64,000 nucleotides of DNA from Bacteroidia bacterium (lineage in GTDB: Bacteria > Bacteroidota > Bacteroidia > NS11-12g > UBA955). The DNA lies in contig JAMNXP010000001.1 in the NCBI GenBank assembly GCA_023653095.1, forward strand, positions 388,853 through 452,852, in the 5' to 3' direction. The notes beneath the pieces are model-generated. The model searched no databases, was not told the DNA's origin, and saw only the letters and a program-made list of their open reading frames with translations. This document shows, piece after piece, positions 18,721-26,568 of the stretch (position 1 is its first letter; each line of letters opens with the position of its first letter). Made by a program: the position numbers and the translations under genes.

Positions 18721-18782
18721 TCATCAAGAGGCCTGTGGGTCACCAACCGAGCTAACGTCCAGCTGCGGTGGTAAAATGATGA
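18721..18782 (+). other. Potentially structured 5' leader element
   Basis: Within the predicted leader, TCATCA (18721-18726) pairs perfectly with TGATGA (18777-18782). Inside it CACC (18741-18744) pairs with GGTG (18767-18770), and within that AGCT (18750-18753) pairs with AGCT (18761-18764). The three nested helices enclose conserved-looking unpaired segments such as CAACCG and GGTAAAA. It resembles a small cis-regulatory RNA, but no known riboswitch consensus is satisfied. Confidence 0.4.
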
Positions 18783-18809
18783 GGGCAACGAGCCAAAAAC
18801 TAAGGAACC

Positions 18810-19148
18810 ATGAGTAGACCTATTATAATCACCAACGAAAACCACGGCGGAAGTCGTAGTTCAAACCTGTCACACCTCTATTTACACAGGGAGGGAGACC
18901 AAGAGCGTATCAAAGAATTTTATCAATCCTACAAGGAATTGAGCAAGCAAGAGTTGATTGACAAGTACAATCAGAGCTATCGACTTGGATTTGTGGGCGT
19001 ACATGCTCAGGCATTATCGATGATTGCCTTGCATTTCTGCTTTTTAAAGTCCTTCGGAAAGTCGGCATTCACCTTTGAAGCCAATACCATTTTGGAGTTT
19101 ACTGGGGAGATTGAGATGATGGAGGAAAACTTCGTCAACAAGCAGTAA
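18810..19148 (+). CDS. Small protein of unknown function
   Basis: I do not recognise this 112-residue protein. It has no signal peptide or membrane segment. The first 25 residues are polar with a Gly/Ser/Asn-rich stretch (NENHGGSRSSN). The rest is predicted helical and amphipathic, with an acidic C-terminus (EIEMMEENF). An AAGGA sequence lies 3 nt before the ATG, a rare purine-rich ribosome-binding-like site for this genome. It is preceded by a long, possibly structured leader and followed, 45 nt later, by a membrane-protein gene with its own promoter box. Confidence 0.6.
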   Translation: MSRPIIITNENHGGSRSSNLSHLYLHREGDQERIKEFYQSYKELSKQELIDKYNQSYRLGFVGVHAQALSMIALHFCFLKSFGKSAFTFEANTILEFTGEIEMMEENFVNKQ

Positions 19149-19154
19149 TTCCAT

Positions 19155-19162
19155 TATTTTTG
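19155..19162 (+). promoter_or_regulatory. -7 promoter box of the HTTM-protein gene
   Basis: TATTTTTG matches TAnnTTTG, 31 nt before the ATG at 19194. Confidence 0.45.
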
Positions 19163-19193
19163 GCGTTCGTTTTAGAGTATTATTACAAAAAGA

Positions 19194-20756
19194 ATGAACA
19201 TCGGTCCTTATACAAAATTTCAAAAAGTCTTAATTCTATCATTAATAGTCTTGATTTCCATGATGATATCATGGTTCATTTTTGCGAATTATTTGGTTGA
19301 TTACTTTTTGAATCAAAGTGATATTTCAATATTAAAACATCATCAGAGTTTAAACCCAGAGGAAAGAAATTTTGATTATTACAAAAAGATGGTTGAATCT
19401 GGACTGCTAAGATTTTCATTTTTTTGGTCTTTCGTTATTGTTTTAATTCTTTGTTTCGGAGATAAATTCAAAAAATTATCTGACTCGTTTATCAATGAAA
19501 ATCACAATCCATACGCGCTTTCTTTGTTCAGGATAATTTCTTTTTCCGCACTTTTAGTATATACTGAATACCCTGTAATTTATGAGATGAGTGGTTTACC
19601 AGGACAACTTATTCACTCACCCATCGGGTGGTCGGGTATATTGTCCTTTTTAAAACCCGATCAAAATTCACTGCATTATTTAATTCCTCTTTTTAAGTTA
19701 TCGCTATTGCTATCTATTCTAGGATTTAGATTGCGATTTTTTGGAATTGTTTCTGTGATTTTAGGGATATGGATCTTGGGGATTCCTCAATTTTATGGAA
19801 AAATCAATCATTACCATCATTTATTGTGGTTTGCTGCAATCGCTGTATTTGCTCCGTCTAACGAGGTTTGGACCGTTCAGAAGAACAAACGAAAGATATA
19901 CAACAGTAAAACCCATAGATATTTCCTTCAACTCATTTTATTTAGTTTATATGTCATGTACTTTTTCCCTGGGGCATGGAAGGTCATTGGAAGTGGGTTT
20001 GATTGGCTTTGGGGTGAAGCCGCAAAGAGACAAATTGAGTTACAGTGTATCTCCTTGAACAAATCCTTGCCTGTTTTTATTGTTGAAAATCCATTGGTAT
20101 ATAAATTCATTGGATTAATTACTATAATCATCGAATTAACTTGGGGGTATTGGATGTTAAAAAAGAATACCAGAATTGGGATGATTATTGTTACCTGCAT
20201 CTTTCATTTGAGCATTTATTTCATCATGGATATCAACTTTTGGATTTTGCCAATATTCCTATTGGTGTTTCTTCCGTTTGATAAATTATTTCATTCACAC
20301 AAAAAATCCGAAACAGTTTCAGCCAATAACCTCTTAGCTACAGATACAACTCCATCAACATTTTGGTCAAAATGGTATTTAGGGACTATTATTGTTTTTG
20401 GATTCTTCCATATTGATACTTGGCCATTTGCTGTATATCCTAGTTTCGGGAATCCCATTGAAAATTACTCTTGGCAAGTATCACTGAGATTTGAACAATC
20501 CGGAAAAACACAAAATGTTAATTTAGTTGGAGATAGTACTTTAAGACAATGGTTACCAAAAACTCGATTGCTCGGACTTCAGAAACAAATTATAGGTGAG
20601 GATGAAGCATCTCAGTTAAAACTCAAATCCATCGACCCTTTTTATTGCAAGGCTTTAGGTATTGGAAAAGAGGTGAATAGAGTTTATTTGAAATACAAAT
20701 TCAATGTTGCAACTGGATCCAAAATTGATAGCCTAGTTTTGATGAAATTACCTTAA
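19194..20756 (+). CDS. HTTM-domain multipass membrane protein
   Basis: The 520-residue protein has about ten hydrophobic helices and matches the HTTM (horizontally transferred transmembrane) group, related to vitamin K-dependent gamma-carboxylase. Supporting motifs are RIISFSALLVYTEYP near residue 110, KINHYHHLLWFAAIAVFAPS near residue 203, YFFPGAWKVIGSGFDWLWG near residue 257, and the FHLSIYFIMDINFWILPIFL segment near residue 342. A soluble tail of about 130 residues follows the last helix. Whether it has carboxylase activity is unknown; most bacterial members have no assigned reaction. The next gene starts 2 nt after its stop, so the two are probably co-transcribed. Confidence 0.75.
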   Translation: MNIGPYTKFQKVLILSLIVLISMMISWFIFANYLVDYFLNQSDISILKHHQSLNPEERNFDYYKKMVESGLLRFSFFWSFVIVLILCFGDKFKKLSDSFINENHNPYALSLFRIISFSALLVYTEYPVIYEMSGLPGQLIHSPIGWSGILSFLKPDQNSLHYLIPLFKLSLLLSILGFRLRFFGIVSVILGIWILGIPQFYGKINHYHHLLWFAAIAVFAPSNEVWTVQKNKRKIYNSKTHRYFLQLILFSLYVMYFFPGAWKVIGSGFDWLWGEAAKRQIELQCISLNKSLPVFIVENPLVYKFIGLITIIIELTWGYWMLKKNTRIGMIIVTCIFHLSIYFIMDINFWILPIFLLVFLPFDKLFHSHKKSETVSANNLLATDTTPSTFWSKWYLGTIIVFGFFHIDTWPFAVYPSFGNPIENYSWQVSLRFEQSGKTQNVNLVGDSTLRQWLPKTRLLGLQKQIIGEDEASQLKLKSIDPFYCKALGIGKEVNRVYLKYKFNVATGSKIDSLVLMKLP

Positions 20757-20758
20757 TA

Positions 20759-21031
20759 TTGATATCTGTGAATACATCATCAAACTGGCAGGAATCAAAC
20801 CATAATATCACCAAAACCTTTGAATTCAATAGTTTTGAAGAGGCCATCAATTTCATGGTTCGGGCGAGCCAGGAAATAAGCCAATTGAACCACCACCCAG
20901 AATGGACCAACATTTACAACAAGGTGATGGTCAAATTGAGCACCCATGATGCCGGGAATATAGTCACCGAAAAAGATTGGGAATTGGCGAGGGTATTGGA
21001 CCACCTCTCCACCCTAAACTCTAAACTCTAA
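20759..21031 (+). CDS. Pterin-4a-carbinolamine dehydratase
   Basis: This enzyme dehydrates 4a-hydroxytetrahydrobiopterin, regenerating pterin cofactor for aromatic amino acid hydroxylases; in bacteria lacking such hydroxylases its role is less clear. The 90-residue protein carries the active-site signature HHPEW (H45, H46) and STHDAG (H63). The start is TTG at 20759, or GTG at 20768; neither is preceded by a ribosome-binding site, but the gene follows its upstream neighbour by 2 nt. The last codons and the stop lie inside a TAAACTC heptamer repeat shared with the convergent gene. Confidence 0.9.
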   Translation: MISVNTSSNWQESNHNITKTFEFNSFEEAINFMVRASQEISQLNHHPEWTNIYNKVMVKLSTHDAGNIVTEKDWELARVLDHLSTLNSKL

Positions 21032-21035
21032 ACTT
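21015..21035. repeat. Short heptamer repeat TAAACTC at a tail-to-tail junction
   Basis: TAAACTC occurs twice in tandem, followed by TAAACTT. The repeat encodes the C-terminus and TAA stop of the plus-strand dehydratase gene (21029-21031) and, on the other strand, the TAG stop and last codons of the 21028-22191 gene. Confidence 0.85.
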
Positions 21036-22191
21036 CACTCCCCTCCCTCTCAACCACAAACCGTCTATACCCTATCTGAAGAATTCCAGGTCGAGGGATA
21101 TCAAAATACTTAGTACCACAAAATCCTTCTTCATCGAAGTTTAAGTCAAGTTTTTTTGATGCTCTCTTGAGGTCGTCTTGTGCTACGTTAATTACTATTC
21201 GCGGACTCCACAAAGAATCGTACTGATAGATTTTCGCAGGAATACCATCAATGAAAACGGAGAGTGCGTGACTTAAAAAATTGCCTTCGAAATGTTCTGG
21301 CTGAAGATTGGGTATATCGTATTCTGATACGAATCTGGGATGATCGAAAATGACCGATTCTTTGATGGCACGGTCTAGATATTCTTTGGATTCCCATCCC
21401 AAAACATCTAAACCCTGATATAAATGTGATGCATATTTTTTCGTAGGTTTTAGACCGTTTTCGATTTTTTCTGGATGAGCAATGTAAACAACTGCATCAA
21501 TAGAATCGCCATCACCAAAGTGTTGAACCGACATAAATACCTTTTTGTAGTGCATGGTTTCAACCCCTTCGCGAATATCCAATTCTGCCAATCCACTGTC
21601 ATCAATTTCGTAGAGAATTCCTTCCACCATTTGATTTTTTTCAGATATGATGTTGGCGTACCCAAAACCCGAGCTTCGTGTAGTTTTATTGAACACCAAA
21701 CGATAGTCGGCAATCCAACCCTTGATTCGCTTTGTAAAGAATGCATTTCTCTCTATCATTCTTTGGGGATTCATGTTCGAGCCATATGCAAAATACCAGA
21801 TACTCTTTTTCTTCGAGTAAAATCGCTGATTGTCGGCAAAATCGCCCGTAGAAATGATGGTATGATGAGTTTGGTCGTTGTTGAAATACATCCAAGCATC
21901 CTCAGGAACTGCAGAATCAATGTCTCCAGCAAGCAAAACTGAAATTGTCTTTCTTGTATAGCCATATTCTAAGCGATCTAGGTTCTGTAGTGTGACTTGA
22001 TCAACTTCGTACACTTCGCCGATGATTGGGCAAACAGACTGTGTGTCGCTCACAAATGGAATGTACCCCGAAGTGAACATCACGTAGTTTTTAGCGGTTT
22101 TAGCATTACCCAAAAAACGGGCAGTTTGAAGGAAGGAATGGTTGCTGAAATTCTTTCTCAGCGTGCCGTAAACAAAAATTTTTGTGCTCAT
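21028..22191 (-). CDS. Protein with two gamma-glutamylcyclotransferase-like domains
   Basis: The 387-residue protein contains two AIG2/GGCT-like domains in tandem. The first begins at residue 5 with FVYGTLR and has the GEVYEVD strand near residue 62. The second begins near residue 131 with YFAYGSNM and has EGILYEIDDS. The conserved glycine-rich loop (YGTL or YGSN) in each forms the substrate pocket in family members, which cyclise gamma-glutamyl amines to 5-oxoproline. About 100 C-terminal residues follow without a recognised domain. The substrate is unknown. A TAGTTTTG box lies at 22211-22218 on the same strand. It ends tail-to-tail, overlapping the dehydratase by 4 nt. Confidence 0.82.
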   Translation of the reverse strand: MSTKIFVYGTLRKNFSNHSFLQTARFLGNAKTAKNYVMFTSGYIPFVSDTQSVCPIIGEVYEVDQVTLQNLDRLEYGYTRKTISVLLAGDIDSAVPEDAWMYFNNDQTHHTIISTGDFADNQRFYSKKKSIWYFAYGSNMNPQRMIERNAFFTKRIKGWIADYRLVFNKTTRSSGFGYANIISEKNQMVEGILYEIDDSGLAELDIREGVETMHYKKVFMSVQHFGDGDSIDAVVYIAHPEKIENGLKPTKKYASHLYQGLDVLGWESKEYLDRAIKESVIFDHPRFVSEYDIPNLQPEHFEGNFLSHALSVFIDGIPAKIYQYDSLWSPRIVINVAQDDLKRASKKLDLNFDEEGFCGTKYFDIPRPGILQIGYRRFVVEREGSEV

Positions 22192-22210
22192 AATGTAAAA
22201 TATTATGATG

Positions 22211-22218
22211 CAAAACTA
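22211..22218 (-). promoter_or_regulatory. -7 promoter box of the two-domain GGCT gene
   Basis: The minus strand reads TAGTTTTG (TAnnTTTG), 19 nt before the ATG at 22191. Confidence 0.5.
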
Positions 22219-22257
22219 GAAAGGGCTGTTAACGGCATTGTTGATTCGTCGACGTCG

Positions 22258-23286
22258 TCAACGCAAAAAATGCAAATAATTTCGATCTAAAGTGATACGT
22301 TTATTGTGTCCGTTCCTGCCCGAAATGGTGTATTGACGAGTGATTAAAGCATTTCCCAAGGTGTCTTTGATGCGTTTGTTGGCATTGTTCACCGCATCGC
22401 GCCAAGGTTTGTCTTTTTCATCAAAGCAAGATTCAATGATTGATTCCCAATCATCACTGGTTTTTACTCGTCTGTACCATTCAATGGCACGCTGTTTAAA
22501 TTGGTTCCGATTGGCATTTGAAAAACCCTCTTCTACCTCCAGATATAGGCAGTAAATGGCAAAAGAAAGTGGTGGAAGTTGGCATTTCAAATTCAGCTCT
22601 TGAAAATGAAGCGTACAGTCGTAAGTGTCAATGTTTAAAGGACTCGGTTGTTGCTGAATAGAACGATTTATCGCAGAAAGCGCATTTAACTTATTGTCGT
22701 TGAACAGCAGTGTTAAAATCTTTGAAATGGTAGGAGAAATTTGATGCTTTTCCTCAAATTCATTGAGTAATTGAGGTATGTCGGTTTGATTTGTGTTGTT
22801 TCGGGGGATGTTTGAGCGGTAATAATCTTCCACTGCTGATTTTAAATGAGCAATGGGGGGTTGATGTTCAAATCGAATAGCGTAGGATTTTCCGGTGCCT
22901 CCGAAACAGATTAAATATCCCCAGGAATTCAAGTCCAGCTTGAGTTTTTGCAATATAATTTGGTTGGCTCTTTGTGCATTGTATCTCTGCATCAGTTCTG
23001 ACATCAAAATATACTGTTTTCGGTAATCGAGGAGCGCAAGTCCAGGCAATTTGCTGAACCAATATTGTCGAGCTTCGTATGATTCTTCGAAAGCCTGTTG
23101 ATTGAATTGCACTGGAAACTCCAAACTGCTACCCCAATGATGACAGGTAATTTTCAATTTTTCAACCACGTTATCAGCAAATGAACCATTGGCGGTAATC
23201 AATGCCCATGAATTTGGTTGAAAGAAGAAATTCAATCGGTTGGATATGGGGTTGAATTGCACGGACGCAAGATAATTAAAAAACAA
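22258..23286 (-). CDS. Protein of unknown function with winged-helix-like C-terminus
   Basis: I do not recognise a named family in these 342 residues. No signal peptide or membrane segment is present. The C-terminal 110 residues (from LPPLSFAIYCLYLEVEEGF, near residue 240) end with NKRIKDTLGNALITRQYTISG and a basic strand, a pattern like the wHTH tails seen on some regulatory or ring-nuclease proteins. The start appears to be TTG at 23286, supported by a TAGTTTTG box 23 nt upstream. The neighbour upstream is divergent DUF2130. No CRISPR array or cas gene is nearby, so a CRISPR-related role is not supported. Confidence 0.55.
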   Translation of the reverse strand: MFFNYLASVQFNPISNRLNFFFQPNSWALITANGSFADNVVEKLKITCHHWGSSLEFPVQFNQQAFEESYEARQYWFSKLPGLALLDYRKQYILMSELMQRYNAQRANQIILQKLKLDLNSWGYLICFGGTGKSYAIRFEHQPPIAHLKSAVEDYYRSNIPRNNTNQTDIPQLLNEFEEKHQISPTISKILTLLFNDNKLNALSAINRSIQQQPSPLNIDTYDCTLHFQELNLKCQLPPLSFAIYCLYLEVEEGFSNANRNQFKQRAIEWYRRVKTSDDWESIIESCFDEKDKPWRDAVNNANKRIKDTLGNALITRQYTISGRNGHNKRITLDRNYLHFLR

Positions 23287-23309
23287 ATTCCGTATTTGTT
23301 GATATGTTT

Positions 23310-23317
23310 CAAAACTA
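23310..23317 (-). promoter_or_regulatory. -7 promoter box of the 22258-23286 gene
   Basis: The minus strand reads TAGTTTTG, identical to the box of the neighbouring minus-strand gene at 22211, 23 nt before the TTG start. Confidence 0.45.
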
Positions 23318-23372
23318 TTGATTGGGTTTGAAATGTTAAATCTGTAATTTCACTACCCTTTTTTTAGATTTT

Positions 23373-24626
23373 ATGAACGATATCATTTGTCCCAATTGTA
23401 AAACAGCATTCAAGGTTGATGAGGCTGGGTTTGCGGCGATTTTGAAGCAGGTGCGAGACCAACAATTTAACAGCGAACTTCAGACTCGAATGGCCATGGC
23501 TCAGAAAGAAAAAGAGCAAGAGCTCAAGTTGAGTGAGGCGAATTTGAAGCAGGCTTTACAAACTCATATCCAAAAGAAAGATCAAGAATTGGCCGACATG
23601 AAAGCAAAATTGGCTGCCTCAGATTTGGAGAAACAGTTGAGCATCAATCAGGCGGTTCAAAAGGTATTGGATGAAAAAAATGCGTTACAAAACGAGTTAA
23701 AGTCCAAAGAAATGGAAAAAACCTTGGCTGAGAACGCGCTGAAAGAAAAGTTTCAACTGGAATTGAAAACCAAAGATGAGATGATTCGCATGAAGGATGA
23801 GGAGATTGAACTTCGCAAGGACATGAAGCTGAAAATGTCGACCAAAATGGTGGGCGAATCGTTGGAGCAATTCTGCGAAAACGAGTTCAATAAATTGAGG
23901 GCAACAGCTTTTCAAAATGCGTATTTCGAAAAAGACAATGATTCGAAGAGTGGCAGTAAAGGCGATTTTATTTACCGAGAGTCGGATGCTGCTGGAAATG
24001 AGATCATATCCATCATGTTTGAGATGAAAAATGAGAACGACGGAACTGCAACTAAAAAGAGGAATGAGGATTTTTTCAAGGAATTAGACAAAGACCGCAA
24101 CGAGAAGAAGTGTGAATATGCGGTGTTGGTGAGCATGTTGGAGGCAGACAATGACCTTTACAATGCTGGGATTGTGGATGTATCGTATAGGTTTGATAAG
24201 ATGTATGTGGTACGTCCGCAGTTTTTTATACCCATCATTACGTTGTTGAGAAATGCTGCCATGAATACCTTGAAATATAAGGCGGAGTTAGCTGCGGTGA
24301 GGAATCAGAACATTGATATTACCAACTTTGAAGAGAAGATTAACAATTTCAAAGATGGTTTTGCCCGCAACTACCAATTGGCCAGTCAAAAATTCAAAAC
24401 GGCCATAGACGAGATTGATAAGACCATTTTACATTTGCAAAAAACAAAGGAAGCTTTATTGTCATCTGAGAATAATTTGAGATTGGCTAACAACAAAGCC
24501 GATGAATTGACCATCAAAAAATTGACGCACAACAATCCTACGATGAGGCAGAAATTCGAGGATTTGAATGGTGGAAAAGGCCTTGATTCTGGAAAAAAAG
24601 ACGATTTTAGCGACGACGAGGATTAA
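23373..24626 (+). CDS. DUF2130 family protein (coiled coil plus nuclease-like core)
   Basis: The 417-residue protein matches DUF2130. It opens with a CPNC pair (C6, C9) that looks like half a zinc ribbon, followed by a long charged coiled coil (about 25-165). The globular core begins near residue 165 ([18 protein letters not shown]). It contains D198 in GDFIYRE and E217-x-K219 in FEMKNE, the spacing and order of a PD-(D/E)xK nuclease active site. A second helical region and an acidic tail (DFSDDED) follow. No function is established for the family. The stop overlaps the convergent OsmC gene by 4 nt. Confidence 0.82.
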   Translation: MNDIICPNCKTAFKVDEAGFAAILKQVRDQQFNSELQTRMAMAQKEKEQELKLSEANLKQALQTHIQKKDQELADMKAKLAASDLEKQLSINQAVQKVLDEKNALQNELKSKEMEKTLAENALKEKFQLELKTKDEMIRMKDEEIELRKDMKLKMSTKMVGESLEQFCENEFNKLRATAFQNAYFEKDNDSKSGSKGDFIYRESDAAGNEIISIMFEMKNENDGTATKKRNEDFFKELDKDRNEKKCEYAVLVSMLEADNDLYNAGIVDVSYRFDKMYVVRPQFFIPIITLLRNAAMNTLKYKAELAAVRNQNIDITNFEEKINNFKDGFARNYQLASQKFKTAIDEIDKTILHLQKTKEALLSSENNLRLANNKADELTIKKLTHNNPTMRQKFEDLNGGKGLDSGKKDDFSDDED

Positions 24627-25102
24627 GTAAATTCTATTTGCGGAAGGCAAAGCACTTCGGTGTTAACTGAATTGGCCATGAAACAGTATTTATGGGCTTC
24701 GGCGTGAAGTTTTTCGGCAATTTCCAGGGCATTATCAACCGAGAGGTTTCTTTCTATTTTCACCTGTGGTTTAAGGATTAATTGTGACATTCTTCCGATG
24801 CCATTTTCTCCTATTTCAAGGGTTCCTTCGAAGTTGTCTGAATATTCGGTCACCACAATTCCCCGATCGGCGCAAAGATGAAAATACCACAACATGTGGC
24901 AGGATGATAGGGCATTCATGAAGAAATCTTCTGGATTAGACCTTTCGTCATCGCCTCGAAAGGCAGAGTCAGCGGACCCCAGAATGGGAATTTTATTGGG
25001 TGTGTTGACTTCGAAATTTCGTCCGTATTGATCGTAAGCGCTGGTGCCAGAGCCGAGGTTGCCTGTCCAGATGATGGAGCCTTTGAAGGAGTGGGTTTTC
25101 AT
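24623..25102 (-). CDS. OsmC-family hydroperoxide reductase-like protein
   Basis: OsmC/Ohr proteins reduce organic hydroperoxides using two conserved cysteines. This 159-residue protein has both: C68 in ALSSCHMLW and C140 in HKYCFMANS, plus the [11 protein letters not shown] lead-in near residue 55. It belongs to the wider OsmC/YhfA-like group rather than clear Ohr. The start codon overlaps the stop of the upstream membrane coiled-coil gene by 1 nt, so the two form an operon. The 3' end overlaps DUF2130. Confidence 0.88.
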   Translation of the reverse strand: MKTHSFKGSIIWTGNLGSGTSAYDQYGRNFEVNTPNKIPILGSADSAFRGDDERSNPEDFFMNALSSCHMLWYFHLCADRGIVVTEYSDNFEGTLEIGENGIGRMSQLILKPQVKIERNLSVDNALEIAEKLHAEAHKYCFMANSVNTEVLCLPQIEFT

Positions 25103-25614
25103 TAATTATATAATTTTAGAGTTTCATTGAGTGAATTCAATTGATCTGAAAGGGATTGCATTCGTTTTTGAATTTCTTGGATGATGCTAACCTGATTTTG
25201 GATTTGCATTCTTTTTTCATCAGCCTTTCTTAAGAAATGAAACTCGGAAATATCTTTTAGTTTCACTTTTTCATAAACCAATTGATGTTGTAGGTCCATA
25301 AATTCCTGACTAATACTATCTCTTTTTCTTTGTATTTCTTGCTTGTTTAATTCATTGAGTTTATCCCGAAGAATAACAGCTTCTTCTTCCAATTCTCTCA
25401 ATTTTGAGGCATCAGCGCGCAGTTTTGTTGATGAGTTGATCTGGCTGAGTAGTTGATCGTTTTTCGTTTTAATTTGACTCTTTAAAGTGTTGTTCTGATA
25501 AAACAGAATGATTATCAAGACAGATAATGCAATGGTAAGCATTCTATACAGGGTATTCCAATTTTTCTTTGGATTTTCTGGTTCATCCTGACTATTGAAT
25601 TGGTTCATATTCAA
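25102..25614 (-). CDS. Membrane-anchored coiled-coil protein of unknown function
   Basis: The 170-residue protein has a polar N-terminus, one transmembrane helix (about residues 26-42, MLTIALSVLIIILFY) and a long coiled coil (about 45-165) of heptads rich in Leu, Lys, Glu and Gln. The layout suggests an inner-membrane anchor with an elongated periplasmic or cytoplasmic rod. No family name is justified. It is first in an operon with the OsmC-like gene, joined by a TAATG overlap, and has the best-formed promoter among the protein genes: TTTG, 20 nt, TATATTTG. Confidence 0.7.
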   Translation of the reverse strand: MNMNQFNSQDEPENPKKNWNTLYRMLTIALSVLIIILFYQNNTLKSQIKTKNDQLLSQINSSTKLRADASKLRELEEEAVILRDKLNELNKQEIQRKRDSISQEFMDLQHQLVYEKVKLKDISEFHFLRKADEKRMQIQNQVSIIQEIQKRMQSLSDQLNSLNETLKLYN

Positions 25615-25634
25615 TAAAGTGAATTCAAATTCCT

Positions 25635-25666
25635 CAAATATACTGCGGCCTATTTACATGAACAAA
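25635..25666 (-). promoter_or_regulatory. Full Bacteroidota promoter (-33 and -7) for the coiled-coil/OsmC operon
   Basis: On the minus strand TTTG (25663-25666) is followed after 20 nt by TATATTTG (25635-25642). Both elements and the spacing match the TTTG-N19/20-TAnnTTTG form. The ATG is 20 nt downstream. Confidence 0.65.
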
Positions 25667-25725
25667 CCCTTCGTCATTCACTCTAGGAATATCTAATATG
25701 CTCTAACCCTTCGTTCCAAACCACC

Positions 25726-25733
25726 TATCTTTG
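25726..25733 (+). promoter_or_regulatory. -7 box ending 4 nt before cvfB start (leaderless candidate)
   Basis: TATCTTTG is followed by CGGC and then ATG. With transcription starting about 4-5 nt after the box, the mRNA would begin at or within the start codon. Confidence 0.55.
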
Positions 25734-25737
25734 CGGC

Positions 25738-26568
25738 ATGATTCGCATTGGAAGGAAAACTACGCTCAAATTAAATAGACAAACAGATAATGGGTGGTAC
25801 CTCATCGATGCCCTCGAAAACGAAGTCCTTCTTCCCAATAAATACTGTCCCGATAGAGCTTTTAAGGGACAAGAACTCGAGGTCTTCATTTACCTTGACG
25901 GTAAGGAACGCCCGGTAGCTACAACCATCGAACCTTTAATTTCTTTGTATGGTTTTGGATATTTAGAAGTTGTTTCTTCCACCCGTTTAGGGGCTTTCAT
26001 GGATATGGGACTTGAAAAGCATTTGTTTGTCCCTTATAAAGAGATGCACGAACGACTTCAAGAAGGAGAAAAAGCGGTTATTTTCATGTTCCTCGATTCA
26101 TTGACTGATCGTTTGGTTGGATCAGCCCGAGTGACTAAATGGTTGGATAGAGAAAATGTGGAATTGAATAAGGGTCAAAAGGTCAGAATTCTATGTTTTG
26201 ATGAAAACGAGGTAGGGTTCAAAGTGGTGATTGACCAAAAATATCAAGGAATTGTTTACAAAAACGAGGTATTTTCAAGATTGGCTATTGGCGAAGAAAC
26301 CGAAGGTTTTGTGCGAATGATTCGAGATGGCGGATTGGTAGATGTTTCATTGACGTTGCCAGGAAGAGGCAAGTTAAGATCTGTGAGCGAAGATTTGTTG
26401 GATAGATTGAAGGCTTCAGGCGGCTTCCTACCCTATCATGATAAAACTCCGTCTGATGTTATTCAAACGGAGTTAAATATGAGCAAAAAGGCGTTTAAGG
26501 AAGCGGTTGGCGGATTATATAAATCCAAAAAACTTCGAATTTCAGATACAGGTATTCATCTTATTTGA
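25738..26568 (+). CDS. cvfB: CvfB-like S1-domain RNA-binding protein
   Basis: CvfB/YitL proteins bind RNA through S1 domains and influence gene expression; in Staphylococcus aureus CvfB affects virulence regulation. The 276-residue length and the layout fit the family: OB/S1-like domains in the first 200 residues, with a canonical S1 segment STRLGAFMDMGLEKHLFVP near residue 82, and a C-terminal winged helix (DVIQTELNMSKKAFKEAVGG near residue 239). It is alone on its strand. A -7 box ends 4 nt before the ATG, so the mRNA may be leaderless. The 3' end overlaps the convergent adhesin gene by 8 nt. Confidence 0.87.
   Translation: MIRIGRKTTLKLNRQTDNGWYLIDALENEVLLPNKYCPDRAFKGQELEVFIYLDGKERPVATTIEPLISLYGFGYLEVVSSTRLGAFMDMGLEKHLFVPYKEMHERLQEGEKAVIFMFLDSLTDRLVGSARVTKWLDRENVELNKGQKVRILCFDENEVGFKVVIDQKYQGIVYKNEVFSRLAIGEETEGFVRMIRDGGLVDVSLTLPGRGKLRSVSEDLLDRLKASGGFLPYHDKTPSDVIQTELNMSKKAFKEAVGGLYKSKKLRISDTGIHLI

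Noticed and set aside
18721-18809. SAM-I or SAM-IV riboswitch
   Set aside because: Short matches to core sequence exist, but the kink-turn, the GCAACC context and the expected helices are missing, and the downstream gene is not a methionine gene.
16318-18809. Integrative island inserted at tRNA-Ser
   Set aside because: No integrase is present, and no second copy of the tRNA 3' end was found downstream within the window.
22258-23286. CRISPR-associated ring nuclease
   Set aside because: Only a vague likeness of the C-terminal tail supports this. There is no CARF-like core, cas gene or repeat array.
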